A stretch of DNA of 21,366 bases, taken from positions 1 through 21,366 of the forward strand of contig JBKPRX010000065.1 in NCBI GenBank assembly GCA_046734795.1, written 5' to 3'. Positions 1 through 6,937 of this stretch are shown piece after piece. The position numbers and the translations under genes were made by a program. The DNA is from JBKPRX01 sp046734795 (lineage in GTDB: Bacteria; Actinomycetota; Thermoleophilia; Gaiellales; Gaiellaceae). Position 1 is the stretch's first letter; the number at the start of each line of letters is the position of its first letter. The notes under the pieces are model-generated. The model did no database searches. It worked only from the letters and a program-made list of their open reading frames with translations, and had not been told where the DNA came from.

Positions 1-427
1 CCCAGTTGCCGTCCACGGACTGGGTCGCAAGCACGTGCTCCGGTTCGACGAGCCTGTAGCTCATCTTGTTGGCGCCGTAGCCGAAGCCCTCGCCGACCTG
101 CGGGTGCTGATAGTCGGGCAGGATGCGGTCGGCGCTGTGCATGTTGAGCCCGAGCAGGTTTTCGATCCAGTCGTAGGTGTAGGCGCCGCCGCGCGGGAAT
201 GGCCCCATCTGGGCGATCCACGGCCAGACCGCCGAACGTGGCGCGTCGATTGTGATCGCGCGGGTGGCGACGCCGTCTGCGTCTTGGAGCAGTTCGTCGC
301 CCGGCAGCCGCGCTCTAGCCTCCTCGGCGGTCGCGCCCCACGTCAGGGTCGGCTCCCGCAGCAACTTCCGGTACAGGAAGGCGGTTCCGATGGCTGCTGC
401 GGCGATGGCGACGGTGTTGGGTCTCAC
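1..427 (-). CDS. SRPBCC-family protein, 3' end outside window
   Basis: Translating the minus strand from a GTG at 427 gives 142 residues before the window edge, so the C-terminus is missing. After a short hydrophobic N-terminal stretch the protein reads TIDAPRSAVWPWIAQMG, then RGGAYTYDWIENLLGL and HSADRILPDYQ. This is the pattern of a well-populated SRPBCC (START-like, ligand-cavity) family that is usually annotated only as SRPBCC family protein or polyketide cyclase. Its ligand is unknown. The GTG overlaps the stop of the upstream membrane-protein gene by four bases (GTGA), and GGGAGG lies just upstream, so the two are probably translated together. Fold assignment is fairly sure; function is not. 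Confidence 0.8.
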   Translation of the reverse strand, partial: MRPNTVAIAAAAIGTAFLYRKLLREPTLTWGATAEEARARLPGDELLQDADGVATRAITIDAPRSAVWPWIAQMGPFPRGGAYTYDWIENLLGLNMHSADRILPDYQHPQVGEGFGYGANKMSYRLVEPEHVLATQSVDGNW

Positions 428-897
428 CGCATACCTCCCAGTCGGCGTACGTTTGTGGCGGCGGCTGTGCCTGAGCCCCGCCAGTTCGCGGTCACGGGTT
501 GGTCGTGTGACCGACGCGCTGTCGACCGCCTCGCTCCGTGCGCCACGACGGCGCACAGAACGGCCAGCGCGAGCGCCACGGGCGCGAGCACGTACCTCTC
601 CCAGGGGCTGCTGGATGCGGCGTTCATGAGCGCCGAGAGTCCGAGGATCCCGACGAGCGCCGGGGTCGACCAGCTGTAGCGCCGTGCCTGCCGACCTGAG
701 GCTCTGCGGCGCACGACGAGGATCGCCACTGCGTAGAACGCCACGCTGATTGCGCTTCCGACTCGCTGGGCTGTCGAGAGATGCGCGTGCGTGCCGCCCC
801 AGGCTGCGTGCCCGAGCGGCGCGCCGGCTGCGAGCGCCACCTGAAACGCCAACATCGCGGCGAAGCCGATCGTGACGGCGTGCGCTGCTCGTCTCAT
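424..897 (-). CDS. four-helix integral membrane protein, uncharacterised
   Basis: This 157-residue protein has four hydrophobic segments at about residues 5-28, 45-63, 74-95 and 98-121, followed by a basic, probably cytoplasmic tail. The segment GAPLGHAAWGG after the first helix resembles a motif in small uncharacterised actinobacterial membrane proteins; no catalytic motif is visible. I chose the ATG at 897 because GGGAGG sits seven bases upstream; ATGs further upstream at 912-918 overlap this ribosome site and the stop of the previous gene. It lies between the 53-residue membrane protein gene and the SRPBCC gene, and its stop overlaps the start of the latter. Function unknown. Confidence 0.7.
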   Translation of the reverse strand: MRRAAHAVTIGFAAMLAFQVALAAGAPLGHAAWGGTHAHLSTAQRVGSAISVAFYAVAILVVRRRASGRQARRYSWSTPALVGILGLSALMNAASSSPWERYVLAPVALALAVLCAVVAHGARRSTARRSHDQPVTANWRGSGTAAATNVRRLGGMR

Positions 898-914
898 TTG
901 ATGGCCTCCCATCA

Positions 915-1076
915 TCACGACGCTCGGCGCGTTGCAAAGTCGATGGCCGTGCTGCCGAGCAGGAGGAGCAGGACGCCGCCGCCGAGCGCGCCGACATCGA
1001 CAACCCCCGGCCAGCTGGATAGAGGCTCACCGGTTGCTTGCTTGACCGGAGCCCCCCGGGTGATCGTGGTTGTCAT
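915..1076 (-). CDS. 53-residue single-span membrane protein
   Basis: A short reading frame begins at an ATG preceded by a near-ideal ribosome site (AGGAGGT, seven bases before the start). The peptide has a polar, threonine-rich N-terminus (MTTTITRGAPVKQ), one hydrophobic segment at about residues 27-45 containing a glycine run and five leucines, and a short basic end (TRRAS). It ends 17 bases before the start of the four-helix membrane protein gene, so the two are probably co-transcribed. I do not recognise a family. The strong ribosome site, the membrane segment and the tight spacing support it as a real gene, but its small size keeps confidence moderate. Confidence 0.6.
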   Translation of the reverse strand: MTTTITRGAPVKQATGEPLSSWPGVVDVGALGGGVLLLLLGSTAIDFATRRAS

Positions 1077-1517
1077 CTCAACCACCTCCTCCCGCGCTCG
1101 GCCTGTGTGGCCGTGCGTACACAGCCAGTCTCTCCTCGCGGCCCGTCGCCGCCATCAGTGCCGGCGCGGATCCGACGACCTGGCACTACTCATCGAAACG
1201 TCCTTCGCCGGGCCGGTAGCCGCAGAGGGATTAGCCGCGGCGCGCGATGTGCGGGACAGAGCAGTGCGCGCGTCCGTAGTAGCCGGAACTCGAATACCCG
1301 GATTCCCGGATGCGACCGCCCACGATCTGAGCGAGGTTGCGATAGCGCACCCTAGGAGGGCGCATATGTCCACTTACACGCATCCAGTGCCGCTGGCGAT
1401 GCCGGAGGTGACCCGCCACGCCGTCTGGTTCGCCGTCGTCTGTACCGTCGCGTTCCAAGGTAGCCCGCGGGTAGCCAGCGCGGCCTCGCCGTCGCCAGCG
1501 AAGACAACGGAAGACGC
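1077..1517. other. about 440 bases with no convincing gene
   Basis: This stretch separates the start of the three-gene minus-strand set from the tRNA-Pro gene. The promoter of that set should lie near its left end, but I see no clear -35/-10 pair. A plus-strand ATG at 1366 has a good ribosome site (AGGAGG), but its frame runs into the tRNA gene on the other strand; it is discussed separately. Minus-strand frames here lack ribosome sites and family resemblance. Confidence 0.5.
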
Positions 1518-1541
1518 GAAAGGCCGCTCCGGACGCGGCCT
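1518..1541 (-). terminator. possible terminator of tRNA-Pro
   Basis: Nine bases downstream of the tRNA 3' end, the minus strand reads AGGCCGC, a seven-base loop, then GCGGCCT and a short TTTC run. The seven-pair GC-rich stem is perfect. The T-run is short, so this may be a weak or factor-assisted terminator. Confidence 0.5.
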
Positions 1542-1549
1542 CTCAGCAG

Positions 1550-1624
1550 TCGGGGCGCCGAGATTCGAACTCGGGACCTCCAGTCCCCCAGACTGGCGCG
1601 CTAACCAGGCTGCGCCACGCCCCG
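1550..1624 (-). tRNA. tRNA-Pro (anticodon GGG)
   Basis: The minus strand folds into a complete cloverleaf. The acceptor arms are CGGGGCG and CGCCCCG with discriminator A. The D stem is GCGC/GCGC with AGCCTGGTTA in the loop. The anticodon stem is CCAGT/ACTGG with loop CTGGGGG, giving anticodon GGG. The T arm is CCGAG-TTCGAAT-CTCGG. The next genomic bases are CTG, so CCA is not encoded and must be added after transcription, which matches the CCA-adding enzyme gene elsewhere in the window. A TAGATT hexamer at 1632-1637 (minus strand) is placed like a -10 box, but no good -35 is visible. Confidence 0.97.
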
Positions 1625-1785
1625 TGGCTGCAATCTAGCCAAATCCGTTCCTGGACTCTCGTGCGCTTGTGGACGTGCGTTCGCGAGTGTCGAGGCCGTC
1701 GTGCGTAGCGGCTGAGTAGTTGCCCCGCATCAGGTTCCGCGCAGGCGCGGATGGCATGTCGATCCGTTCGGGTGATGCTCTCTGC

Positions 1786-2217
1786 GTGAGTCTGTTCGCT
1801 ACCGCCCGCTCGGTGCCCGGCACGCTCCGCCAGGAGGTGCTCATCGACGGGCAGCACCGGCTGAACACCGACGAGCCTGAACAGGTCGGTGGCGACGGCA
1901 GCGCGCCGGCGCCGCACGAGCTCTTTCCCGCAGCACTCGCGGCCTGCGTCTCGACGGCGCTTGTGATGTACGCGCGCACGAAGGAGTGGAACCTCGGTGA
2001 GGTGACGGTCGCGGTCGACTACGACCATCGGTCGACGCCTCGCAGGTTCCGGATCGCCATCGAGCTCACCGGCGACCTCACGGATGCGCAACTCGAGCGC
2101 CTGGAACGCGTCGCGAGCTCTTGCCCTCTGCGACGTGCGATCGAGGCTGGCATCGAGTTCGAAGAGACGATCGATCGCAGCCCGCGCGAGTACGCGCCGA
2201 CCGCGCGCGCAGTGTGA
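1786..2217 (+). CDS. OsmC-family peroxide-reducing protein
   Basis: OsmC/Ohr-fold proteins reduce organic or fatty-acid hydroperoxides with a pair of cysteines. From the GTG at 1786 the product is 143 residues, the usual size for the YhfA-like branch. The opening ATARSVPGTLRQEVLIDG and the segment PAPHELFPAALAACVST are characteristic. Cys54 (in AACVST) and Cys113 (in SSCPLRRAI) match the peroxidatic and resolving cysteines. The frame is open back to 1720, but the extra residues do not resemble the family, so I prefer the internal GTG; the ribosome site there is weak. The stop overlaps the GTG of the downstream hydrolase gene, so the two are translationally coupled. Confidence 0.88.
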   Translation: MSLFATARSVPGTLRQEVLIDGQHRLNTDEPEQVGGDGSAPAPHELFPAALAACVSTALVMYARTKEWNLGEVTVAVDYDHRSTPRRFRIAIELTGDLTDAQLERLERVASSCPLRRAIEAGIEFEETIDRSPREYAPTARAV

Positions 2218-3527
2218 GCGAGAAGCGGACCGTGACCGTCGGCGCCGACACGGGCGGGATGGTGCGCCGGGCCTCGACGCCGAGCAAGACCCGACTCGCA
2301 ATGCGTGAGCCGGTCGTCCGGCTGTTTTCGTTCTCGGCGGCGATCGTCGCGCTGCACGCCATCGTCGACTCGTTTATCGCACCGGAGCCTGGGACCAGTG
2401 CGAGCGACCACCTGCTGCGCGGTTCGGCGACGCTCGCGCTCCTTGCGCTCGCGGTCGCAGTGTTCGCGCAGTTCCGGCCGGGCGGCCGCGCCGCGCTCGC
2501 GGCGGCCCTCGGCGTCCTCGCGCTCGAAGGCGCCGCGCTCGCAATCGCGGACGCAGGCGCAGTCGGCGCACGCGGCGAGGACTGGACCGGCTTTCTCTTG
2601 TTGCCGGTCGGACTCGTGCTGCTCGCGGCCGCCGTCGTATTGCTCTGGCGGTCACGCAAGCCGGGCCGGCGACGCTGGCTCCGGCGTGGCGGCATCGTCG
2701 TCGCAAGCGCCATCGGCGCGTACTTGCTCGTCCTGCCGCTTGCGCTGGCTATCCTCGCGACGCACCGGCCGCGCGCAAGCGTCATGCCCGCGGACCTCGG
2801 CGGACCCTACCGCGCCGTCACGATCAGGACCGCCGACGGGCTCGACCTCGCGGGCTGGTACATCCAGTCGCGTAACGGCGCTGCCGTCATCTCGTATCCG
2901 ACGCGTCAGGGAAAGCTGCCGCAGGCGCGGCTGCTCGCCCGCCACCGCTACGGCGTCCTGCTCCTCGACGCGCGCGGGTACGACGGCAGCGAGGGCGATC
3001 CGAACCTCTTCGGCTGGGCGGACGCGAAGGACATCGACGCGGCAATCGCCTGGCTCGAACGCAGGCCGGAGGTTCGTGACGGAGAGATCGGTGGGATCGG
3101 CTTCTCCGTCGGCGGCGAGATGATGCTCCAGGCCGCGTCGACCAACAACGCTCTGCACGCGGTTGTCTCGGAGGGCGCAGGCTTCCGCTCGGTGCGCGAG
3201 GACCTGCTGCGCGGCCCGCGCGGCTGGTTCGCGCTCCCCTCGTCGGCGCTTCAGAGCGCAGCGCTCGCAGTGCTGAGCGGAGCACCGCCACCGCCGTCGC
3301 TGAAGGATCTCGTTCCGAGGATCTCGCCGCGTCACGTGCTCTTCGTCTACGCGGGACACGGCGCCGGCGGCGAGGAGTTCAACCAGGACTTCTACGACGC
3401 CGCGAAAGCCCCGAAAGCGATCTGGCGGATTCCGGAGGCGAATCACGTCGGCGGGTACGACGCACGCCCTCGCGAATACGAGCAGCGCGTGATCGGCTTC
3501 TTCGACCGGGCGCTGCTCGCACGCTAG
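2214..3527 (+). CDS. membrane-anchored alpha/beta hydrolase
   Basis: The 437-residue product has two parts. Residues about 34-182 contain five predicted membrane helices. Residues about 195-437 form an alpha/beta-hydrolase domain, with LLLDARGYDGSEGD in the strand-turn region, nucleophile elbow GFSVGG (Ser298) and a likely catalytic His411 in NHVGGYD. The acidic member is probably between them but I cannot assign it. I chose the GTG at 2214 because it overlaps the osmC stop (GTGA); in-frame ATGs near 2260 and 2301 are alternatives and still precede the first helix. The substrate is unknown. Hydrolase and OsmC domains are also found fused in other bacteria, which suggests a shared job in clearing lipid or ester peroxides (inference). 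Confidence 0.82.
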   Translation: MSEKRTVTVGADTGGMVRRASTPSKTRLAMREPVVRLFSFSAAIVALHAIVDSFIAPEPGTSASDHLLRGSATLALLALAVAVFAQFRPGGRAALAAALGVLALEGAALAIADAGAVGARGEDWTGFLLLPVGLVLLAAAVVLLWRSRKPGRRRWLRRGGIVVASAIGAYLLVLPLALAILATHRPRASVMPADLGGPYRAVTIRTADGLDLAGWYIQSRNGAAVISYPTRQGKLPQARLLARHRYGVLLLDARGYDGSEGDPNLFGWADAKDIDAAIAWLERRPEVRDGEIGGIGFSVGGEMMLQAASTNNALHAVVSEGAGFRSVREDLLRGPRGWFALPSSALQSAALAVLSGAPPPPSLKDLVPRISPRHVLFVYAGHGAGGEEFNQDFYDAAKAPKAIWRIPEANHVGGYDARPREYEQRVIGFFDRALLAR

Positions 3528-3789
3528 AGCGGTATGAGTCCGCGCACGGTCCACGGATGCTCGCGCGCGCCGGCGCGACGAGATCCGACGGCTTCAAGCG
3601 GACAGAGTCGCTATGCGCGCCCGCCTCATGACAACGGATTCGGCGGCTGCGACGCGTGTATCGACGAGGACGCGATCTGGGGCCCGCCCAGCAGCGGGAC
3701 GGCGCCGAGCTCGATCGGCTTCGCCACCTGGCCCTGCGGCGGAGGGATCGGGGCGCGCGTACTTTCGGTACGGGAAAGTTCGCGAACGT
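3528..3789. other. convergent intergenic region, no gene seen
   Basis: This lies between the ends of the plus-strand hydrolase gene and the minus-strand XRE gene, so it should contain terminators. The only structured piece is at its right end: ACTTTC/GAAAGT arms around a seven-base loop at 3761-3779, then the palindrome GTTCGCGAAC at 3778-3787. Neither is followed by a good T-run. Several overlapping frames are open on both strands with GC-rich codons, but none has a start with a ribosome site or a recognisable family. Confidence 0.5.
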
Positions 3790-4089
3790 TCAGTCGCCGA
3801 GACGGCGATAGAGCCGGTCGATCAGCTCCGGCATCTGCTCGAGCCGCTGCGTGATCACGCGCAACCGGTACTCGCGAAAGTGCTCCGGCTCGACGCCGAG
3901 CGCACTCGCCAGCGTCTCGACGACGTCGTTCGACGGCACGGGACGGTTGCCGTGGACGAGGTGGTTCAGGTAGCCGGCCGAGAGCTTCGTCCGGTCCGCG
4001 AGCGCGCGATAGGTCGTCCCGGTCTCACCCATGAGACGCTCGATCGTCGGCCCGAACGGCTCCTCGCTGAACTTCCGGCGGCGCGCCAC
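3790..4089 (-). CDS. XRE-family helix-turn-helix regulator
   Basis: This 99-residue protein carries a Cro/C1-type DNA-binding domain at about residues 14-72. The helices are marked by TTYRALADRTKLSAGYLNHL (recognition region) and by DVVETLASALGVEPEHF. The remaining C-terminus is a charged helix rich in Arg and Leu, suitable for dimerisation. The GTG start at 4089 lies two bases after the proS stop, with AAGGGGGA about eight bases upstream, so the gene is very probably co-transcribed with proS. Its target is unknown. Inverted repeats sit at and just past its own stop codon. Family assignment is firm; role is open. Confidence 0.88.
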   Translation of the reverse strand: MARRRKFSEEPFGPTIERLMGETGTTYRALADRTKLSAGYLNHLVHGNRPVPSNDVVETLASALGVEPEHFREYRLRVITQRLEQMPELIDRLYRRLGD

Positions 4090-4091
4090 GG

Positions 4092-5750
4092 CTAGTCCCC
4101 CTTGCCCAGGTTGGAAACTAGTACACGTCGCTCCTCGCCGGTTGCGCGGTCACGCACGTCGACGGCACCGTCTTCGAGCGTCTTGCGTCCGACAGTGATG
4201 CGCACGGGGCAGCCGATCAGATCGGCGTCCGCGAACTTCTCGCCCGCTCGCGCGTCGCGGTCGTCGAGGAGCACGTCGAGACCGCGTCCTTCGAGAGCGC
4301 GGGCAACGTCCTCGCCCTGCTCTTCGAGGCCCGGAAGCACGACGACGTGGACGTCGTACGGCGCGACAGCGTCCGGCCACGCGATTCCCGCGTCGTCGTG
4401 GTGCTGCTCCACGATCGCCGCCATCGTTCGCCCCGGGCCGATGCCGTAGCTGCCCATGACAAGCGGCTTCTCCTCGCCGTCCTCGTCGAGGAACGTCGCA
4501 CCGAAGGGGACCGAGTAGTGCGTACCGAGCTTGAAGATGTGTCCGAGCTCGATCGCCGGCTGCTCGACGAGCGTGCCACCGCATTGGGGGCAGGCGTCGC
4601 CCGCGTTCGCCTGCCGGATGTCGGCAAAGCGCGGGTTGTAGTCGCGCCCGGCCTGGACGCCGCGCAGGTGCCAGCCGTCGCGGTTCGCGCCCGCGACGTA
4701 TTGCCCTTCGCGCAGCGTGTCGTCGGCCAGGACGTCGATCGTGACGCCGATCGGGCCGAGCGAGCCGCCGCCGGCGCCGAAGACCGCTTTGATCTCGTCG
4801 TCCGTCATCGGCCGGTATGTCTCGCCGAGCGCCGTGACGAGCTTCTCTTCGCTCAAGCGGTCGTCGCCGCGGATGAGCGCGAGCACCGGCTTCTCGCCCA
4901 CCATCACCGGCATCGCCTTTGAGGTCGCCGCCGGGTCGAGGTCGAGGAACTCGGCGAGTGATTCGATCGTCGTTGCGCCGGGCGTCTCCACCTCCTCCGG
5001 CCGTTCGAGCGACGGTGGGAAGGTCGGCGCACGCGGAATGCCGCGCGCCGCTTCGTAGTCGGCGAAGTAGTCGCCGTTCTCGCAACGGACGAGGATGTTC
5101 TCGCCGGACTCCGCCGGCGCCATGAAGCCCGACGACTCGCGGCCACCCATGATTCCCGACTCGGCCTCGACGTAGTACGCCTCGAGCCCGCAGCGCTCCC
5201 AGATCCGCTCGTAGGCTTGCTTGTGCGCATCGAAGCTCTTGTCGAGCCCGGCCTCGTCGCGGTCGAACGAGTAGGAGTCCTTCATGATGAACTCGCGTAC
5301 TCGCAAGAGACCGCCGCGCGGCCGCGGCTCGTCGCGTTCCTTCGTCGAGAAGTGGTACCAAAGCTGCGGCAGCTGCTTGTACGACTGCAACTCGCGCGCG
5401 TGGAACGTCATCGTTTCCTCGTGCGAGAACGGCAGTACGAAGTCGCGCCCCGCACGATCTTTCAGATGGAACACGATCGGGATCGCGATCCGGCCCGTCT
5501 GCTCCCAGAGCTCGGCGGGGGTGAGGACAGGTCCGAGCATCTCCTGACCGCCGATCGCGTCGATCTCCTCGCGGATGATCTGCACGACCTTCTGGTGGAC
5601 ACGCCAACCGAGTGGCGCGAACGTCCAGAGGCCTGCACCAACCTGGCGGATGAAGCCGCCGCGCACGAGCAGCTTGTGCGAGACGGCCTCCGCGTCGGCG
5701 GGCGCGTCGCGCAGCGTCGGCAAGAAGAGCTTCGATGCTCGGGCAATCAT
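4092..5750 (-). CDS. proS: prolyl-tRNA synthetase, bacterial type with editing insert
   Basis: ProRS charges tRNA-Pro with proline in the cytosol. The 552-residue product has the bacterial-type layout. Class II motif 1 is near RQVGAGLWTFAPLGWRVHQK (about residues 35-54), motif 2 contains RGGLLRVREFIMKDSYSF, and motif 3 is GSYGIGPGRTMAAIVEQ. Between motifs 2 and 3 is the INS editing domain, including RGDDRLSEEKL, whose lysine corresponds to the residue used to clear Ala-tRNA-Pro. A CPQCGG pair precedes the end of the insert, and an anticodon-binding domain (YDVHVVVLPG onward) ends the protein. The ATG at 5750 has no clear ribosome site and lies 42 bases after ispG. It is slightly shorter than the usual 565-570 residues. 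Confidence 0.97.
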   Translation of the reverse strand: MIARASKLFLPTLRDAPADAEAVSHKLLVRGGFIRQVGAGLWTFAPLGWRVHQKVVQIIREEIDAIGGQEMLGPVLTPAELWEQTGRIAIPIVFHLKDRAGRDFVLPFSHEETMTFHARELQSYKQLPQLWYHFSTKERDEPRPRGGLLRVREFIMKDSYSFDRDEAGLDKSFDAHKQAYERIWERCGLEAYYVEAESGIMGGRESSGFMAPAESGENILVRCENGDYFADYEAARGIPRAPTFPPSLERPEEVETPGATTIESLAEFLDLDPAATSKAMPVMVGEKPVLALIRGDDRLSEEKLVTALGETYRPMTDDEIKAVFGAGGGSLGPIGVTIDVLADDTLREGQYVAGANRDGWHLRGVQAGRDYNPRFADIRQANAGDACPQCGGTLVEQPAIELGHIFKLGTHYSVPFGATFLDEDGEEKPLVMGSYGIGPGRTMAAIVEQHHDDAGIAWPDAVAPYDVHVVVLPGLEEQGEDVARALEGRGLDVLLDDRDARAGEKFADADLIGCPVRITVGRKTLEDGAVDVRDRATGEERRVLVSNLGKGD

Positions 5751-5792
5751 CGTTGTCGCGCCAGGCTAAACGAGCGGGGCCAACCGGGAGGG

Positions 5793-6926
5793 CTAGTCGA
5801 GCGGGATCAGCGACGCCTCGGCCATCGCGAGCGCAGCCGGCTTCGCCATCTTCAGCCGCTTCGGCCGGTGCATGCCTTCGGCGATCCACTTGTCGATCTC
5901 GTGGAAGAGCTCGTCGATGAGGATGTCTGACGACACCTTCTTCAGCACGCGGCCGTGCGCGTAGACGAAGCCGACGTCGCGGCCGCCGGCGATCCCGAAG
6001 TCCGCGTCGCCCGCCTCGCCGGGCCCGTTGACGGCGCAGCCGAGGACGGCGACCTCGAAGTGCTGCGGATACTCGCGGAGGCGGTCCTCGACTTTCTCGG
6101 CGAGCGTCTGCACGCCGACGTTGTCGCGGCCGCACGAGGGGCACGCGATCATCACCGGCCCGCGCTCGCGCAGCCCGAGCGACTTGAGGATCTCGAACGC
6201 CGTTCGCACTTCCTCGACCGGATCCGCCGTCAACGACACGCGGATCGTGTCGCCGATTCCGTCGACGAGGAGCGCGCCCATGCCGACCGCGCTCTTGATC
6301 GAGCCGGAGAACGGGGTGCCCGCCTCGGTGACGCCGAGGTGAAGTGGATACGGCACCTTCTCCGAGAGCATCCGGTACGCGCGGATCATTGTCGGCACGT
6401 GGCTCGACTTCACGGAGATCTTGAAGTCGTAGAAGCCGAGGCTTTCGAGCAGGCGCACTTCCTCGAGCGCGGCTTCGACGAGCGCTTCAGCCTGATCGCG
6501 TTGCGCAACGTCTGCAAGGTGCTTCGGTAGCGAGCCCGAGTTCGCGCCGATGCGCATCGGGATCCCTGCGGTGCGCGCGGCTTCGACGACCATCGCCACC
6601 TTGTCCGGCCCGCCGATGTTCCCCGGGTTGATGCGGACCGCAGCGACGCCCGACTCGATCGCCTTCAGCGCGAGGCTCGCGTTGAAGTGGATGTCGGCGA
6701 TCACCGGGATCGGCGAGAAGCGAACGATCTTCTCCAGCGCCTCCGCGTCCTCGGTCTTCGGCACCGCGCAGCGCACGACCTCGCAACCCGCAGACGCAAG
6801 CGCGGCGATCTGAGCAGTCGTCGCCTCGACGTCGTGCGTCTTCGTCAGCGTCATCGACTGCACGACGACCGGTGCGCCGCCGCCGATCTTCACCCCGCCG
6901 ACCGAGATCTGCCGCTCGCTCGCCAT
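5793..6926 (-). CDS. ispG: 4-hydroxy-3-methylbut-2-enyl diphosphate synthase (IspG/GcpE)
   Basis: IspG reductively opens methylerythritol cyclodiphosphate to HMBPP in the MEP isoprenoid pathway. The 377-residue protein has the bacterial two-domain form. A TIM-barrel part opens with GAPVVVQSMTLTKTHD and contains RINPGNIG. The C-terminal iron-sulfur domain has Cys262 and Cys265 (ACPSCGR) and Cys297 (LGCAVNGPGEA), which bind the 4Fe-4S cluster with Glu304. No plant-type insertion domain is present. The ATG lies 11 bases after the rseP stop. It sits with rseP and dxr, so two MEP-pathway enzymes are encoded close together. Confidence 0.97.
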   Translation of the reverse strand: MASERQISVGGVKIGGGAPVVVQSMTLTKTHDVEATTAQIAALASAGCEVVRCAVPKTEDAEALEKIVRFSPIPVIADIHFNASLALKAIESGVAAVRINPGNIGGPDKVAMVVEAARTAGIPMRIGANSGSLPKHLADVAQRDQAEALVEAALEEVRLLESLGFYDFKISVKSSHVPTMIRAYRMLSEKVPYPLHLGVTEAGTPFSGSIKSAVGMGALLVDGIGDTIRVSLTADPVEEVRTAFEILKSLGLRERGPVMIACPSCGRDNVGVQTLAEKVEDRLREYPQHFEVAVLGCAVNGPGEAGDADFGIAGGRDVGFVYAHGRVLKKVSSDILIDELFHEIDKWIAEGMHRPKRLKMAKPAALAMAEASLIPLD

Positions 6927-6937
6927 CGCGAGCGATT

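Noticed and set aside
3640..3830. Minus-strand frame past the XRE stop that reads PIPPPQGQVAKPIELGAVP in another frame
   Set aside because: It looks protein-like and would need a frameshift to join the XRE gene, but the XRE protein is already a complete family member and no start with a ribosome site is present.
3534..3854. Plus-strand frame starting just after the hydrolase gene
   Set aside because: No ribosome site, no family resemblance, and it runs into the antisense of the XRE gene.
4150..6144. Minus-strand open frame of over 660 codons in another frame of proS and ispG
   Set aside because: It overlaps proS and ispG in the wrong frame and is extremely Arg-rich, typical of a shifted reading of GC-rich coding DNA.
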